From positions 1,054,001 to 1,118,000 of the forward strand of contig JADKGC010000002.1 in the NCBI GenBank assembly GCA_016717205.1: DNA of 64,000 nucleotides. The letters are read 5' to 3'. Under the pieces are notes generated by a model. It saw nothing but the letters and a program-made list of their open reading frames with translations, did not search any database and had not been told where the DNA came from. Source of the DNA: Candidatus Flexifilum breve. GTDB taxonomy: Bacteria > Chloroflexota > Anaerolineae > Aggregatilineales > Phototrophicaceae. Shown in pieces: positions 16,542 to 25,273 of this stretch. The translations under genes and the position numbers were made by a program. Every line of letters starts with the position of its first letter. Position 1 is the stretch's first letter.

Positions 16542-18005
16542 TCAACCCGTCACGGGGATGCTGTTGACGTTGGTACCTGCGGGCAGCACGAAGTACTGCG
16601 CGCTCACCCACCCGACTATCCCGTTGAAGTTAACCTGATACCACTGCGAGGCGGCATTGCGACCAATGACGGTCGCCTGAGCGCCCGCCACAATCCGACC
16701 AATCCGCCCGAACTGCGTGCCCGCCCCCGAGCGAATATTGACCGTATACGGCGTTGCCGTGCCGATGATGCCGGAAGTCTGCGCCGGGACGGGGGTCACG
16801 GTCGGCGAAACGGTCGTGCCGGGGGTGGTCACCGGGATGTTGAAGCCGTTGGTGATGGTGATGAAGCGGCCTGACACCCAGCCTGTCGCACCGTTCGCCA
16901 ACTGGATCTGATACCACACGCTGTCGTTCGTGCGCCCGACGATCTGGTACTGCTCGAAGCGGTTGATGCGCGTAATCACGTTGCTGCCCGTCGCGCTCGG
17001 GAAGTCGCGCACGTTGAGGCGGAAGGCCGATACGGTCGCAATCGCGCCCGTCAGCACCGGCGCCTGAGTCGGCTGCGCGCCGCCCGGGTTATTGGTGAAG
17101 TACACGCTGAATTCGAGATACGCGTCCAGCGTCAGTTCACCGTATTCGACCTGGAAGGTATTGCCGCCCGCCGGAAGCTGCAGCGTCGCCGTGTTGGTTT
17201 GCCCGGTCGCGCCGCCCTGATTGATCACGAGCACGCCGTTCACATACACGCGGACGCTGTCGTCAGCGCGCGCGGCGATGGTGTAGTTGCCGCCCGTCAG
17301 GTTTTGCACACTCGTCCAGCGCGCCGAGAAGTTATCGGCGGGGACGTTGGGCAGCGGCGCGCCCGAACCCCAGTTATGCGTGGGGCTGGTTTCCGTCAGA
17401 ATCGCCGCCGGGTCACCGAGCAGGCTGCCATTGGCATAGTACTGCCCCGTCCACGGCGCAGTCGCCACGGTCGGCGGGAGCGACCCCGTGCCGCCACCCG
17501 TCGCGCCCGGCACCGGGAAGCCCGGCCCCTGCGGGTTGGTGGCGAGGTTGGCATACGACACATACGCGAAGGCGTTGTCGGTCAGTTCACGGTAGTCGAC
17601 CTGAATGTGATAGACACCGTTGGCCGGCACATTCACATCCGCCGAGACGACCTGCCCAACCGGGCCGGACGCGAAGGTGTCGATGACCGGGGTCAGCCCA
17701 AAGTTGAAGATGACGCGGATGTTGTCATCCGCCAGCGCGTAGAAGCGATACGTGCCTGCGTTCAGCGCGACATCGGTCGCCCAGCGTACCGAGAAGTTAT
17801 CGGCATTCATGCCCGAAATCGGCGGATTGACACCCCAGTTGAACGCGACATTGGGATCTTGACGCGTCAGGAACGGCGTTCCTTCCAGGGTTCCATTATT
17901 GAAATAGTACGCAATCCACGTTGGCGTTTGCGCCAGCGCGGGTTGTACCAGTAGTACCGATGTGATCGATAGGAGCACAGCGACGAGCAGAGCTTTCCGC
18001 AACAT
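16542..18005 (-). CDS. Secreted protein with two PA14-like and two bacterial SH3 domains
   Basis: Exported 487-residue surface or carbohydrate-binding protein. The signal peptide is MLRKALLVAVLLSITSVLLV with cleavage near PALAQ. Two PA14-like modules start at WIAYYFNNGTLEGTP and WTGQYYANGSLLGDP; both keep the FSVRW/FSARW and DDxxRV strands of the fold. Two SH3b domains follow, FRLNVRDFPSATGSNVITR and YTVNIRSGAGTQFGRIGR, each ending in GWVS. The ATG at 18005 follows GGAAGGGA. Proteins of this layout bind wall or exopolysaccharide sugars. No enzyme domain is visible. Confidence 0.88.
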   Translation of the reverse strand: MLRKALLVAVLLSITSVLLVQPALAQTPTWIAYYFNNGTLEGTPFLTRQDPNVAFNWGVNPPISGMNADNFSVRWATDVALNAGTYRFYALADDNIRVIFNFGLTPVIDTFASGPVGQVVSADVNVPANGVYHIQVDYRELTDNAFAYVSYANLATNPQGPGFPVPGATGGGTGSLPPTVATAPWTGQYYANGSLLGDPAAILTETSPTHNWGSGAPLPNVPADNFSARWTSVQNLTGGNYTIAARADDSVRVYVNGVLVINQGGATGQTNTATLQLPAGGNTFQVEYGELTLDAYLEFSVYFTNNPGGAQPTQAPVLTGAIATVSAFRLNVRDFPSATGSNVITRINRFEQYQIVGRTNDSVWYQIQLANGATGWVSGRFITITNGFNIPVTTPGTTVSPTVTPVPAQTSGIIGTATPYTVNIRSGAGTQFGRIGRIVAGAQATVIGRNAASQWYQVNFNGIVGWVSAQYFVLPAGTNVNSIPVTG

Positions 18006-18167
18006 ATCCAAGTCCCTTCCAAAACACCCCAATCTCAACTATGTAAATTTTAGCAGGATTTAGCTGCACAAATTGAGGCGTAGGCTAATCGTCATATAAT
18101 CGTCTCATTTTCTAGGGGGTTGTGGCGATTTCCGCGCTCAGGGGGCGTCTGATCTGCGGATTTTGAC

Positions 18168-18200
18168 GGCACCCTGGGGTTGTGCTGTCTCCAGGGTGCC
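18168..18200. repeat. Inverted repeat in intergenic region
   Basis: GGCACCCTGG (18168-18177) and CCAGGGTGCC (18191-18200) form a perfect 10-bp stem with a 13-base loop. No T-run follows. Confidence 0.6.
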
Positions 18201-18220
18201 GAGCAGGAATGCTTTACTCT

Positions 18221-18572
18221 AACGTCAGTTAGGGATAAGACTCGTTCGCGCCTCCCCCTCACCCCAACCCCTCTCCCACGCAAGCGGGGAGAGGGGCGAC
18301 GAACAGCGTTTGTTTTTAACTGTAGGGACGAGGCATGCCTCGTCCTCGGTCGAAAATCGAATCAGAACCGCTTCGCGTAAGGCTTCGACTTCCTCAAGTT
18401 ATAGGAACACATGACGGGTGGATTCCTCTCTCCTGAGAAAAATAGGACGAGGCATGCCTCGTCCCTACCGGTTCTTTGGCGAAGGAACCCATGTTCCATT
18501 GGGAAGCATGAAAAACCTACCCCTGTTAGGGCCGGGGTGGGGTCAGAGAAGCGTTATCCCTAACTCACGTTA
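18221..18572. mobile_element. Composite inverted-repeat element with TAACGTSAGTTAGGGATAA ends
   Basis: The left end (about 18221) reads TAACGTCAGTTAGGGATAA. The right end is the inverse, TTATCCCTAACTCACGTTA, ending at 18572. Inside are a CCCTCACCCCAACCCCTCTCC module and two GGACGAGGCATGCCTCGTCC palindromes (18326-18345, 18445-18464). The right terminal TTA is also the TAA stop codon of the beta-lactamase-fold gene. No coding sequence. Confidence 0.75.
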
Positions 18573-20075
18573 CTCCACTTTTTCCAGCGTGTAGGCTTCG
18601 GTGCCGCCGACGTTGATTACGAGACTGGTCGGCTCGTTGATCGTATTGAAGTCGACGGTAGCACCCAACGCGCCATTATTGACCACGAGGTACTGGCCGA
18701 GCACCGGGAAGTAGACGAGGCGGAACGCCCACACGCCGTTCGTCAGCCAGAGTGTGCTGTCGTCACGATATTCGACGCTCCAGCCCGCCTGATACGCGCC
18801 GACCAGCGGCGCGGCGGTGTCGGCATCGATCGTGCTCTCGGCGAGCTCCCGCACCTGATCGAGTTGCGCGATGAGCGGCGCGAACTCGGCGCGGCGCTGC
18901 GCGGCGGCTTGCAGATCAAGTCCGTTCCACAGTTCGGCAAAGGTGAAGGCCAGCGTGTCATTGAGCTGGCCGCCCAGACTCGAGTTGCTGAACACGAGGA
19001 TCGCGGTGTGGTTGTCCGGGAAGATGGTCATCTGCGTCGTATACCCCGACCAACCGCCGTTATGCTGGCGCATGGGGATGCCGCGATACGTGTTTAGCAC
19101 CCAGCCCATCGCATAGCGCGCATCCTCGTAACCGGGTACGTCCTCCAAGCCGAGCGATGCGCCGGGCGCCCACGTGACCGCGAGATTCTCCGCGCTGACG
19201 ATGCGCGCGCCGTCCGGCGTGACGCCGCCGTTCATCTGCGTGATGACGTACTTGGCCATGTCTTCGATGTTCACCCACACGCCGCCCGCCGGGGCGACCA
19301 ACGCAATCGGCGCGTCGATCATGCGGCTGACCGCGCCCGCCTCGCTCAGCACATCCGGCTCGTAGGGTTCGGCGTAGTTGTCTCCGAGTTGGCTGTGGTC
19401 GTCGGCGATGATAGCGCTCTCCATGCCAATCGGATCGAACAGGCGGGTCTGCATCAGCGACTGGTAGCTCGCCAGCGTTGGTTCAAGCCCGCTCGCCACC
19501 GCGCCGACATACCCCGCCAGCGCATAAACTTCGTTGTTGTAATTGTGCGACGCGCGGAACTCCCCGTTGATGGTCTGCGTGGCGACGGCGTCGAGCAGGC
19601 TGTCGATCTCCCACTCCCACCAGTCGAAGGCGTCAAAGGTATTCGACACCAACCCGGTCGCCATGCCCATTAAGTCCGCGACCGTGATCTGCGCGGTTAG
19701 CTCGGAGTCGCTGAGGGCGAAATCGGGCAGGATGTCGGTGACAGGTGTGTCCCACGCCAGCAAACCGTCGTCGACCAACTGCGCGATCAGCAGCGAGGTC
19801 ATCGACTTGGTGGTCGAGCCGACGCGGAAGCGGGTTTCGGTCGTGAACGGGAGCTGGTCTTCGACATTGCGATAGCCGAAGCCCTGCGCGTAGATCACTT
19901 CATCGCCTTCGATGATGGCGACCGCCGTACCGGGAATGTTGTAATAGGCCATCTCGTCCTGAATGATCTGTTCAAACTGCGCCAACCGTTCATCGGTCGC
20001 CTGTGCGTGGGCGCTGGCAAAGCCCATGAGGATCAGCGGAATGCAGAAGAGGAAGAATGCGCGTCGGATAAACAT
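18570..20075 (-). CDS. Serine hydrolase, beta-lactamase family (class C-like)
   Basis: Exported penicillin-binding-protein/beta-lactamase-fold hydrolase of 501 residues. The ATG at 20075 follows AAGGAG; the signal peptide is MFIRRAFFLFCIPLILMGFA, cleaved near AHAQ. The catalytic SxxK is in RVGSTTKSMTSLL and the YxN equivalent is near residue 180 (HNYNNEVYALAG). The C-terminal part after about 390 is a beta-barrel-like domain (TAAPLVGAYQAGW). Members are D-aminopeptidases, esterases or cell-wall hydrolases; resistance to beta-lactams cannot be claimed. The stop codon overlaps the end of a repeat element. Confidence 0.88.
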   Translation of the reverse strand: MFIRRAFFLFCIPLILMGFASAHAQATDERLAQFEQIIQDEMAYYNIPGTAVAIIEGDEVIYAQGFGYRNVEDQLPFTTETRFRVGSTTKSMTSLLIAQLVDDGLLAWDTPVTDILPDFALSDSELTAQITVADLMGMATGLVSNTFDAFDWWEWEIDSLLDAVATQTINGEFRASHNYNNEVYALAGYVGAVASGLEPTLASYQSLMQTRLFDPIGMESAIIADDHSQLGDNYAEPYEPDVLSEAGAVSRMIDAPIALVAPAGGVWVNIEDMAKYVITQMNGGVTPDGARIVSAENLAVTWAPGASLGLEDVPGYEDARYAMGWVLNTYRGIPMRQHNGGWSGYTTQMTIFPDNHTAILVFSNSSLGGQLNDTLAFTFAELWNGLDLQAAAQRRAEFAPLIAQLDQVRELAESTIDADTAAPLVGAYQAGWSVEYRDDSTLWLTNGVWAFRLVYFPVLGQYLVVNNGALGATVDFNTINEPTSLVINVGGTEAYTLEKVE

Positions 20076-20143
20076 AGGTCTCCTTGGGACTAAGTTGCAT
20101 ATCTGTGTATACGCAGTCGTCCCGGCAAAGTCGCGGAGAACGG

Positions 20144-20842
20144 CATTCAACGTGAGTTATGGATAATGCTTCTCTGACCCTCCCCCAGCCCATCTTAGGG
20201 GTAGGTCTTTCATGCTTCCCAACGGAACGTGGGTTTCCTTCGCCAAAATCTCTGTAGGGACGAGGCATGCCTCGTCCGGTTTTTCTTGTGGATTAGGTAA
20301 CAGATCGGTTGTCCGTGCAAGCAAAAGAGGTGGGTTAACGGATATGATGGTTGGGTGAGCACAGGAGGACGAGGCATGAAGTCATTTCAGAATCGGCACT
20401 TTGTCTAACCTCACCCCGTTTCGCTGCGCTCAACCGCCCCTCTCCAGAGGGCGAGGGGCAAGGGCGAGGCGGGTTGGTTGTGTCCCTCTCCCCACGGAGA
20501 GGGACGGCTTGCGGAGCAAGCAGGGTGAGGTTGAGCATTTTCACCAATTGTGAAATAGCCTCATGCCTCGTCCCTACAATTAAAAACCTACCCCTGAGAG
20601 CCCTCGGCCCCTCCCCGAATACAGTTGACGGAGGGACACTTTTAACAATCGAGAGGATTGTAGGGACGCCCAACGGGGCGTCCGCCGGAATAGGGGCGCA
20701 ACGGACGCGCCGTTGCGCGTCCCTACAAACCGCGTTTTCCCTCAAACGAGCTCCTTAAGGGTTCCCCATGTTAAAAGTGTCCTGTCCTCAACCGAATTCA
20801 GGGAGGGGGAGCCGCAAATGCGGCTTATCCCTAACTGACAGT
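20144..20842. mobile_element. Nested repeat island with AACGTGAGTTATGGATAA-type ends
   Basis: The left end near 20144 reads AACGTGAGTTATGGATAA. The right end near 20842 is the inverse of the related CTGTCAGTTAGGGATAAG. Inside are a GGACGAGGCATGCCTCGTCC palindrome (20258-20277), a full terminal-repeat element (20367-20573), and a 13-bp perfect inverted pair GGACACTTTTAAC (20634-20646)/GTTAAAAGTGTCC (20770-20782) enclosing further palindromes. No gene is seen in this 850-bp gap. Elements seem to have inserted into one another. Confidence 0.65.
20367..20573. mobile_element. MITE-like element, GGACGAGGCATG ends, copy at 20.4 kb
   Basis: The left end reads GGACGAGGCATGAAGTCATT and the inverted right end GGACGAGGCATGAGGCTATT; similarity continues about 30 bp in (CAGAATCGG against CACAATTGG). 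The interior is a pair of GGAGAGGG/CCCTCTCC stems. A reversed copy lies at 36951-37153. Confidence 0.8.
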
Positions 20843-20930
20843 ATTCAGTTTCAGCATGCTTCTTGATACGTTTGCCCTTGTCCGCTTATAATCGAAGTCA
20901 ATTCGGAATTGCACAGGGCAGTAAAAACTC

Positions 20931-21860
20931 ATGGTTTTAGCGAATCAGGCGAACAAGGGCGTTCTCATCACCAACACCGCTGGCGTTCCCCGCGGCGTCG
21001 TCTTGGAAGTCACGCGGAAACTCGTCGCGCGCGGCTATCGCGTCACCGTTATGACGGATGGCAGCGCGGGCGCGCATGTCGCGCGGGCGGCGGGCGCGAT
21101 TCCGGCGTATTCCGGCGTCCTGCGGGCGGGCGAAGTCCGCAGCATGATCAAGGCGGCGAACGCCACTATCGTCGTCAATCTCGCGCCGCAGACGTTCAAC
21201 ACGCTGCCGACGCTCAAGGTCGATTGGGATGACCGCGTCATCAGCGACGGCACGAAGGCGATCATCGAAGCGGCCAAAGAGACGGGCGTCGAATACCTCG
21301 TCCACACCAGCTACGCCTATGTCGGCGCGGGCGTCAACGAAGACGCGGTCGATTTCACGCGCGCGGCCGCCTCGGCGGAAAAGAACGTGCTCCGCAGCGG
21401 TTTGTCGGCGGTGGTGCTGCGCTTCGGTTTCCTGTACGGCAACACCGCGAATGCCGCCGCCGTGCGCGACACGCTCAAGCTCGGGCGCCCCGTGGAAACG
21501 GGCGCAAACGTCCCGGTGAACTTCACCTATGCGGCGGATGCAGCGGATGCCATCGTCGCGGCGATCACCAACCGTCCGAGCGGCGTCACGCTCAATGTGG
21601 TCGATGACAACCCGGCGACGACGGCGGAATTCATGCAGTATTTCGCGGATGCGCAGGGCTTCGGCCTGTCGGCGCGCCCGGCGTTCCTCGCGGCGCTCAT
21701 GGGCGGCAGCGATAAGCGTCTGCCCGCGCTTATGCACCTGCCCGCGCACGCCAATAACGCGGAAGCCAAAGCCGCGCTCGGTTGGTCGCCGCGCTTCCCG
21801 AACTTCCGGGCGGGCATCGACGATCTGCTGTTGAGCTGGCGCGCGGAAGAAGCTGTCTAA
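20931..21860 (+). CDS. NAD-dependent epimerase/dehydratase-like (extended/atypical SDR) protein
   Basis: A 309-residue Rossmann-fold protein. The N-terminal strand is GVLITNTAGVPRGVVLEV, a loosened glycine motif. It continues with VVNLAPQTFNT, EYLVHTSYAYVGAG, VLRFGFLYG and FTYAADAADAIVAAI, the layout of atypical SDRs that act on nucleotide sugars or as NmrA/UDP-glucose-epimerase relatives. The classical YxxxK is not obvious, so it may bind cofactor without the usual chemistry. It is the first gene of a four-gene operon and overlaps the next gene by 1 bp (TAATG). Confidence 0.78.
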   Translation: MVLANQANKGVLITNTAGVPRGVVLEVTRKLVARGYRVTVMTDGSAGAHVARAAGAIPAYSGVLRAGEVRSMIKAANATIVVNLAPQTFNTLPTLKVDWDDRVISDGTKAIIEAAKETGVEYLVHTSYAYVGAGVNEDAVDFTRAAASAEKNVLRSGLSAVVLRFGFLYGNTANAAAVRDTLKLGRPVETGANVPVNFTYAADAADAIVAAITNRPSGVTLNVVDDNPATTAEFMQYFADAQGFGLSARPAFLAALMGGSDKRLPALMHLPAHANNAEAKAALGWSPRFPNFRAGIDDLLLSWRAEEAV

Positions 21861-22627
21861 TGGCCGACCTCAAAGCAGTCCTGTTTGATCTTGATGACAC
21901 GCTGATCGACTGGAGCGGCTTCAACTCAGACTGGGCAGCCATGGAACAAAATCATCTGCGCGGCGTGTTCGACTACGTGTGCGCGGATATTTACGGCTTA
22001 GGCGATTTTGACGCCTATGTCGCGGAATTCCGCGCGCGCGTCAACGCGGCGTGGACAGCGGCGCGCACCAATCTGCGCGCGCCCCACCTCGGCGCGCTGC
22101 TGGTCGAATCGGCGGTGGCGCTCGGCGCGCCCGCGGATGCGCTCGACGCGCGCCGCTGCCTCGAAGCCTATGATTGGGTGGCAGCGACGGGCACGATCGG
22201 CTTTCCGGACGCGATTCCGGCGCTGAGCCTGCTGGCGGAACACGGCATTAAAGTGGGCATTGTCACCAACGCGCACCAGCCCATGTGGCTTCGTGACATC
22301 GAACTGCGCACGCATAACCTGATCGATCACTTCCCGACCTGCCGTATTTCGGCGGCGGACGTGGGCTATCTCAAGCCGCATCCGGCGATCTTCCAGACGG
22401 CGCTCAACTGCCTCGGCACGAAGCCCTCGGAGACCGTCTTCGTCGGCGATGATCCCGAAGCGGATGTGGTCGGCGCACAGGCGGCGGGCTTGCTGGCCGT
22501 GCTGCGCCGCGGACGGCGGGCAAGCCTGGGCTTGTCACGTATTGTGCCCGATGAAGTGATCAACTCGCTGGAAGAACTGCCGGCCATTCTGGATGGCTGG
22601 TATCCCGGTTGGCGGAACAGCGCGTAA
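21860..22627 (+). CDS. HAD family hydrolase
   Basis: Haloacid-dehalogenase-type phosphatase of 255 residues. Motif I is FDLDDTLID with nucleophile Asp10 and acid Asp12. Motif II is VGIVTNAH and motif III/IV is YLKPHPAIF with VFVGDDPEADVVGAQAAG. A helical cap (residues about 20-110) separates motifs I and II. The ATG overlaps the preceding stop, so it is translationally coupled. It probably dephosphorylates a small phosphate ester; the substrate is unknown. Confidence 0.9.
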   Translation: MADLKAVLFDLDDTLIDWSGFNSDWAAMEQNHLRGVFDYVCADIYGLGDFDAYVAEFRARVNAAWTAARTNLRAPHLGALLVESAVALGAPADALDARRCLEAYDWVAATGTIGFPDAIPALSLLAEHGIKVGIVTNAHQPMWLRDIELRTHNLIDHFPTCRISAADVGYLKPHPAIFQTALNCLGTKPSETVFVGDDPEADVVGAQAAGLLAVLRRGRRASLGLSRIVPDEVINSLEELPAILDGWYPGWRNSA

Positions 22628-22634
22628 ACGGCGT

Positions 22635-23180
22635 ATGCAAACGACGATTGACCGCAATCTCATCCTGACCGGGTACATGGGACCGACCCAGCTCGTCATC
22701 GCGCGGCGCACCGCCGAACTACTGCGGCTGCGCTTCGTCGACTTCGATCAACTGTTTGAGACGCGTTCCGGCGAAGCGCGCGAGGATCTGCGGGCGCTGT
22801 ACGGCGAAGCGCGCCTGAAAGCGCTCGAAACCGAACTGGTCGACGAGATCATGCTGTATCGCGGGACGGTGATTCACATCGGCGGGCAGACCCTGCTGCA
22901 TGGCAATCATCTGGCGCGGCTGAGCGAAACGGGCGACATCATCGTGCTGGTCGCCGCGCTGGATGTCGTGTTACAGCGCCTGCATCTGGCGCTGGGCGCG
23001 CGCTATCACAACCCGCGCGAACGCGAACTGGCCGTCGGGGTGTTGAAGCGCGAGTGGGCGATCCGCAAACTGCCGGGCGTCACCGAAGTCGATACGTCCG
23101 AACTGAGCGAAGAGGCGATGATTGACGAGATAGCGGCGAGGTGGCGCGCGCTGTCCGGGGTCATCGACTGGCGCGCGTAA
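22635..23180 (+). CDS. Shikimate kinase-like protein with degenerate Walker A
   Basis: A 181-residue protein with the outline of shikimate kinase: NLILTGYMGPTQLVIARRTA, LLRLRFVDFDQLFE, then an ALETE segment, an IGGQTLLHG loop and a lid-like arginine stretch (LGARYHNPRERE). The P-loop should read GxxGxGKS/T, but here it is GYMGPTQLV, so the ATP-binding lysine and serine are absent. It may be a non-catalytic paralogue or may use a different phosphate-binding mode. The ATG at 22635 lies 7 bp after the HAD gene. Confidence 0.7.
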   Translation: MQTTIDRNLILTGYMGPTQLVIARRTAELLRLRFVDFDQLFETRSGEAREDLRALYGEARLKALETELVDEIMLYRGTVIHIGGQTLLHGNHLARLSETGDIIVLVAALDVVLQRLHLALGARYHNPRERELAVGVLKREWAIRKLPGVTEVDTSELSEEAMIDEIAARWRALSGVIDWRA

Positions 23181-23221
23181 CCCCATCGAAATCCATAGAG
23201 CCACCCCATCGAGGAGACGTA

Positions 23222-24004
23222 ATGGCAAAACTCACAATTAGCCTGGGACAGATGAACGTTGCGCAGGGTGATGTGCGCAAAAACACGCAGACTGCCGAGG
23301 AACTGATCACCGACGCGGCCAAGCGCGGCTCGCATCTGGTGATGCTGCCAGAACTGTGGTCGACGGGCTACGCGCTGAATCAGGCGAAAGACCTGGCTTC
23401 GCCGCTCAATGTCGGCATCTTCGCGCAGTTGGCGACGTGGTCGACGCAGAACAAGATCAGCATCGTCGGCTCGGTGATGGAAAAGCGCGGCCTCGAAGTC
23501 GCCAATAGTTCGGCCTTCTACGCGCCCAATGGCAAGATGATCGGCGTGTATCGCAAGATTCACCTGTTCCGCCTGATGGAAGAAGATCGCTATCTGCAGC
23601 CCGGTTCTGCCCCGCTGATGATGGACTTGCCGTGGGGGCCGACGGGTATGGCGATCTGCTACGATCTGCGCTTCCCGGAACTGTTCCGCAAGTACGCGGT
23701 GCAGGGTGCCAAGCTGATTCTGCTCGTCTCCGCGTGGCCGATTGAGCGCATCGAACACTGGCGCGCGCTGCTCATCGCCCGTGCCATCGAGAATCAGTGC
23801 TACATGGCGGCGGTCAACGCCGTGGGGCAGACCGGGAACGCGGTGTTCGGTGGGCACTCGATGATTGTGGATCCGTGGGGCAAGGTGGTGATCGAAGTGG
23901 GGGAGTCGCCGACGCTGGCCACCGCCGACATCGATCTCGATCAGGTCGACCGCATCCGCGCGAAAATCCCCGTGTTCGAAGATCGCCGCCCGGAGACGTA
24001 TTAA
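23222..24004 (+). CDS. Carbon-nitrogen hydrolase (nitrilase superfamily)
   Basis: Nitrilase-superfamily amidase of 260 residues with a complete catalytic triad: E44 (MLPELWSTGY), K112 (YRKIHLF) and C146 (GMAICYDLRFPEL). The overall pattern resembles omega-amidase/Nit2 or YafV-type proteins that hydrolyse small amides such as 2-oxoglutaramate. The start ATG follows GAGGAGACGTA. It ends the four-gene run that began at 20931, with a palindromic terminator 40 bp downstream. Confidence 0.9.
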   Translation: MAKLTISLGQMNVAQGDVRKNTQTAEELITDAAKRGSHLVMLPELWSTGYALNQAKDLASPLNVGIFAQLATWSTQNKISIVGSVMEKRGLEVANSSAFYAPNGKMIGVYRKIHLFRLMEEDRYLQPGSAPLMMDLPWGPTGMAICYDLRFPELFRKYAVQGAKLILLVSAWPIERIEHWRALLIARAIENQCYMAAVNAVGQTGNAVFGGHSMIVDPWGKVVIEVGESPTLATADIDLDQVDRIRAKIPVFEDRRPETY

Positions 24005-24044
24005 GGCGAGCGGTTAGCTTTTAGCCATTAGCACTTAGCAAAAG

Positions 24045-24073
24045 AAAAGGACGAGCATGCTCGTCCTTTTGAT
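24045..24073. terminator. Palindromic bidirectional terminator
   Basis: AAAAGGACGAGCA pairs with TGCTCGTCCTTTT, a 26-bp perfect palindrome with A/T tracts on both sides. It is a variant of the common GGACGAGGCATGCCTCGTCC repeat that has become a good terminator for the nitrilase operon. Confidence 0.75.
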
Positions 24074-24190
24074 TCTAGTTGTTTTGCGCCTCACTCCAAA
24101 AACCTGACGGTTCTTTGCCCCTCTCCCACGGGAGAGGGGCGGTTAAGCGGAGCGCAACGGGGTGAGGCGCAAACGCCTACAACCTGTGAC

Positions 24191-25258
24191 TTACGGCGCG
24201 GCGGTCGCTTCCGCCGTCACTTCGAGCGTGACTTCCGGCGTCGACAGGCTGCCCTGCGGCACGTCGGTCGATGGGATGCTGAGCAGACCGAGATCCGTGG
24301 TCGGCGTGGGCGTCGGCACGAAGATCGGCGGCGTCGTGATCAAGTTGATGAAGCGGTCGAGCGTCGACTTCTGCACGACGTAGATCTGGAATGTGCCTTC
24401 GAGCGCGACGAGCGGTTCGGCCAGCGGCGCGAGCGTCGGTTCGATGGTCGGCAAGGCTTCCGGCGTGGCCTCCACCGTGGCTTCAACGGTCGCTTCAGCC
24501 GTTGCATCGGCGGGTAGAATTTCCTGCGTGCCAGTGGCCTGCGGTTCGGCGGAGGCTTCAGCGGTCGCGTCGGCCTGTGCCACCTGTGTCCCGACCGCGG
24601 CATTCGTCGCTTCGATCTCCGCGCCCACACTGGCCGCTTCGGTCAGATCCGTAATCACGGTTGCTTCAGCGGTCGCGTCAGCCGCCCCAATTTCCTGCGT
24701 GCCGATGGCCTGCGGCTCTTCGGTGCCGCCGACATTGGCGTTCCCCGCCTGTTCGACGATCACGTAGTAACGCGGGTTGACGCGGCTCTGGCCGCCGATG
24801 TGCACGAGGAAGACGGCGCCATCGTAGGTCGTCGCCAGCACCGTGTACAGCGGACTTGTCAGCCCAAAGTTCGCCAGATTCGCATCTTCGAAGCTGTCGG
24901 CGGAATTCAGGTTGGTGAGCAGCGGAATCAGCGCCGACAACACCGTCGGGTCGGCCTGCTGCGTGCCGCTGACCTCGGTTTCGACGCCCGGTTCGGCGCG
25001 CGTCGTGTTGTCATACAGCCACGCGCTGTCCGCCGTGGCCTTGGTCAGGACGATGCGTTCACCCGTCGTGTTGTCGCGTACTTCCAAACGCGCCAGCGTC
25101 GTGTTGTCGACGCCCGGCAGCAGCGCGACGGGCGCGCTCGTCGGCGTGACGGTCGTATCGCCCGGCGCGGCGGCTTGATTCTGGTTGAGGAGCAGCACCA
25201 CCACGATGAACGCGAGCAGTGCGACGATAAAAATGATAGTGCTTCGGTTCAGACGCAT
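24191..25258 (-). CDS. DUF4340 domain protein with low-complexity Ala/Thr/Glu tail
   Basis: Membrane-anchored 355-residue protein, last gene of the ABC operon. Residues 5-24 are one transmembrane segment (IIFIVALLAFIVVVLL). Residues about 45-165 are the DUF4340 region (LARLEVRDNTTGERIVLTK, LSALIPLLTNLNSADSFEDANLANFGL). From about 180 to 295 the chain is a run of ADATAEA, EPQATGTQEI and ATVEATVEA segments interrupting the domain. The C-terminal piece (GTFQIYVVQKSTLDRFINL) returns to the fold. Such proteins accompany GldA/F/G-like transporters. The ATG follows AAGGAGAG, 15 bp after the GldG-like stop. Confidence 0.85.
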   Translation of the reverse strand: MRLNRSTIIFIVALLAFIVVVLLLNQNQAAAPGDTTVTPTSAPVALLPGVDNTTLARLEVRDNTTGERIVLTKATADSAWLYDNTTRAEPGVETEVSGTQQADPTVLSALIPLLTNLNSADSFEDANLANFGLTSPLYTVLATTYDGAVFLVHIGGQSRVNPRYYVIVEQAGNANVGGTEEPQAIGTQEIGAADATAEATVITDLTEAASVGAEIEATNAAVGTQVAQADATAEASAEPQATGTQEILPADATAEATVEATVEATPEALPTIEPTLAPLAEPLVALEGTFQIYVVQKSTLDRFINLITTPPIFVPTPTPTTDLGLLSIPSTDVPQGSLSTPEVTLEVTAEATAAP

Positions 25259-25273
25259 AGGCTTATCTCTCCT

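Noticed and set aside
18570..20075. Antibiotic-resistance beta-lactamase
   Set aside because: The SxxK fold is shared by esterases, peptidases and PBP-like proteins. The long C-terminal barrel and lack of class-specific motifs do not support a resistance call.
18221..20842. CRISPR array suspected from many short repeats
   Set aside because: Repeats are not evenly spaced, differ in length, and are palindromic elements present throughout the window. There are no spacers or cas genes.
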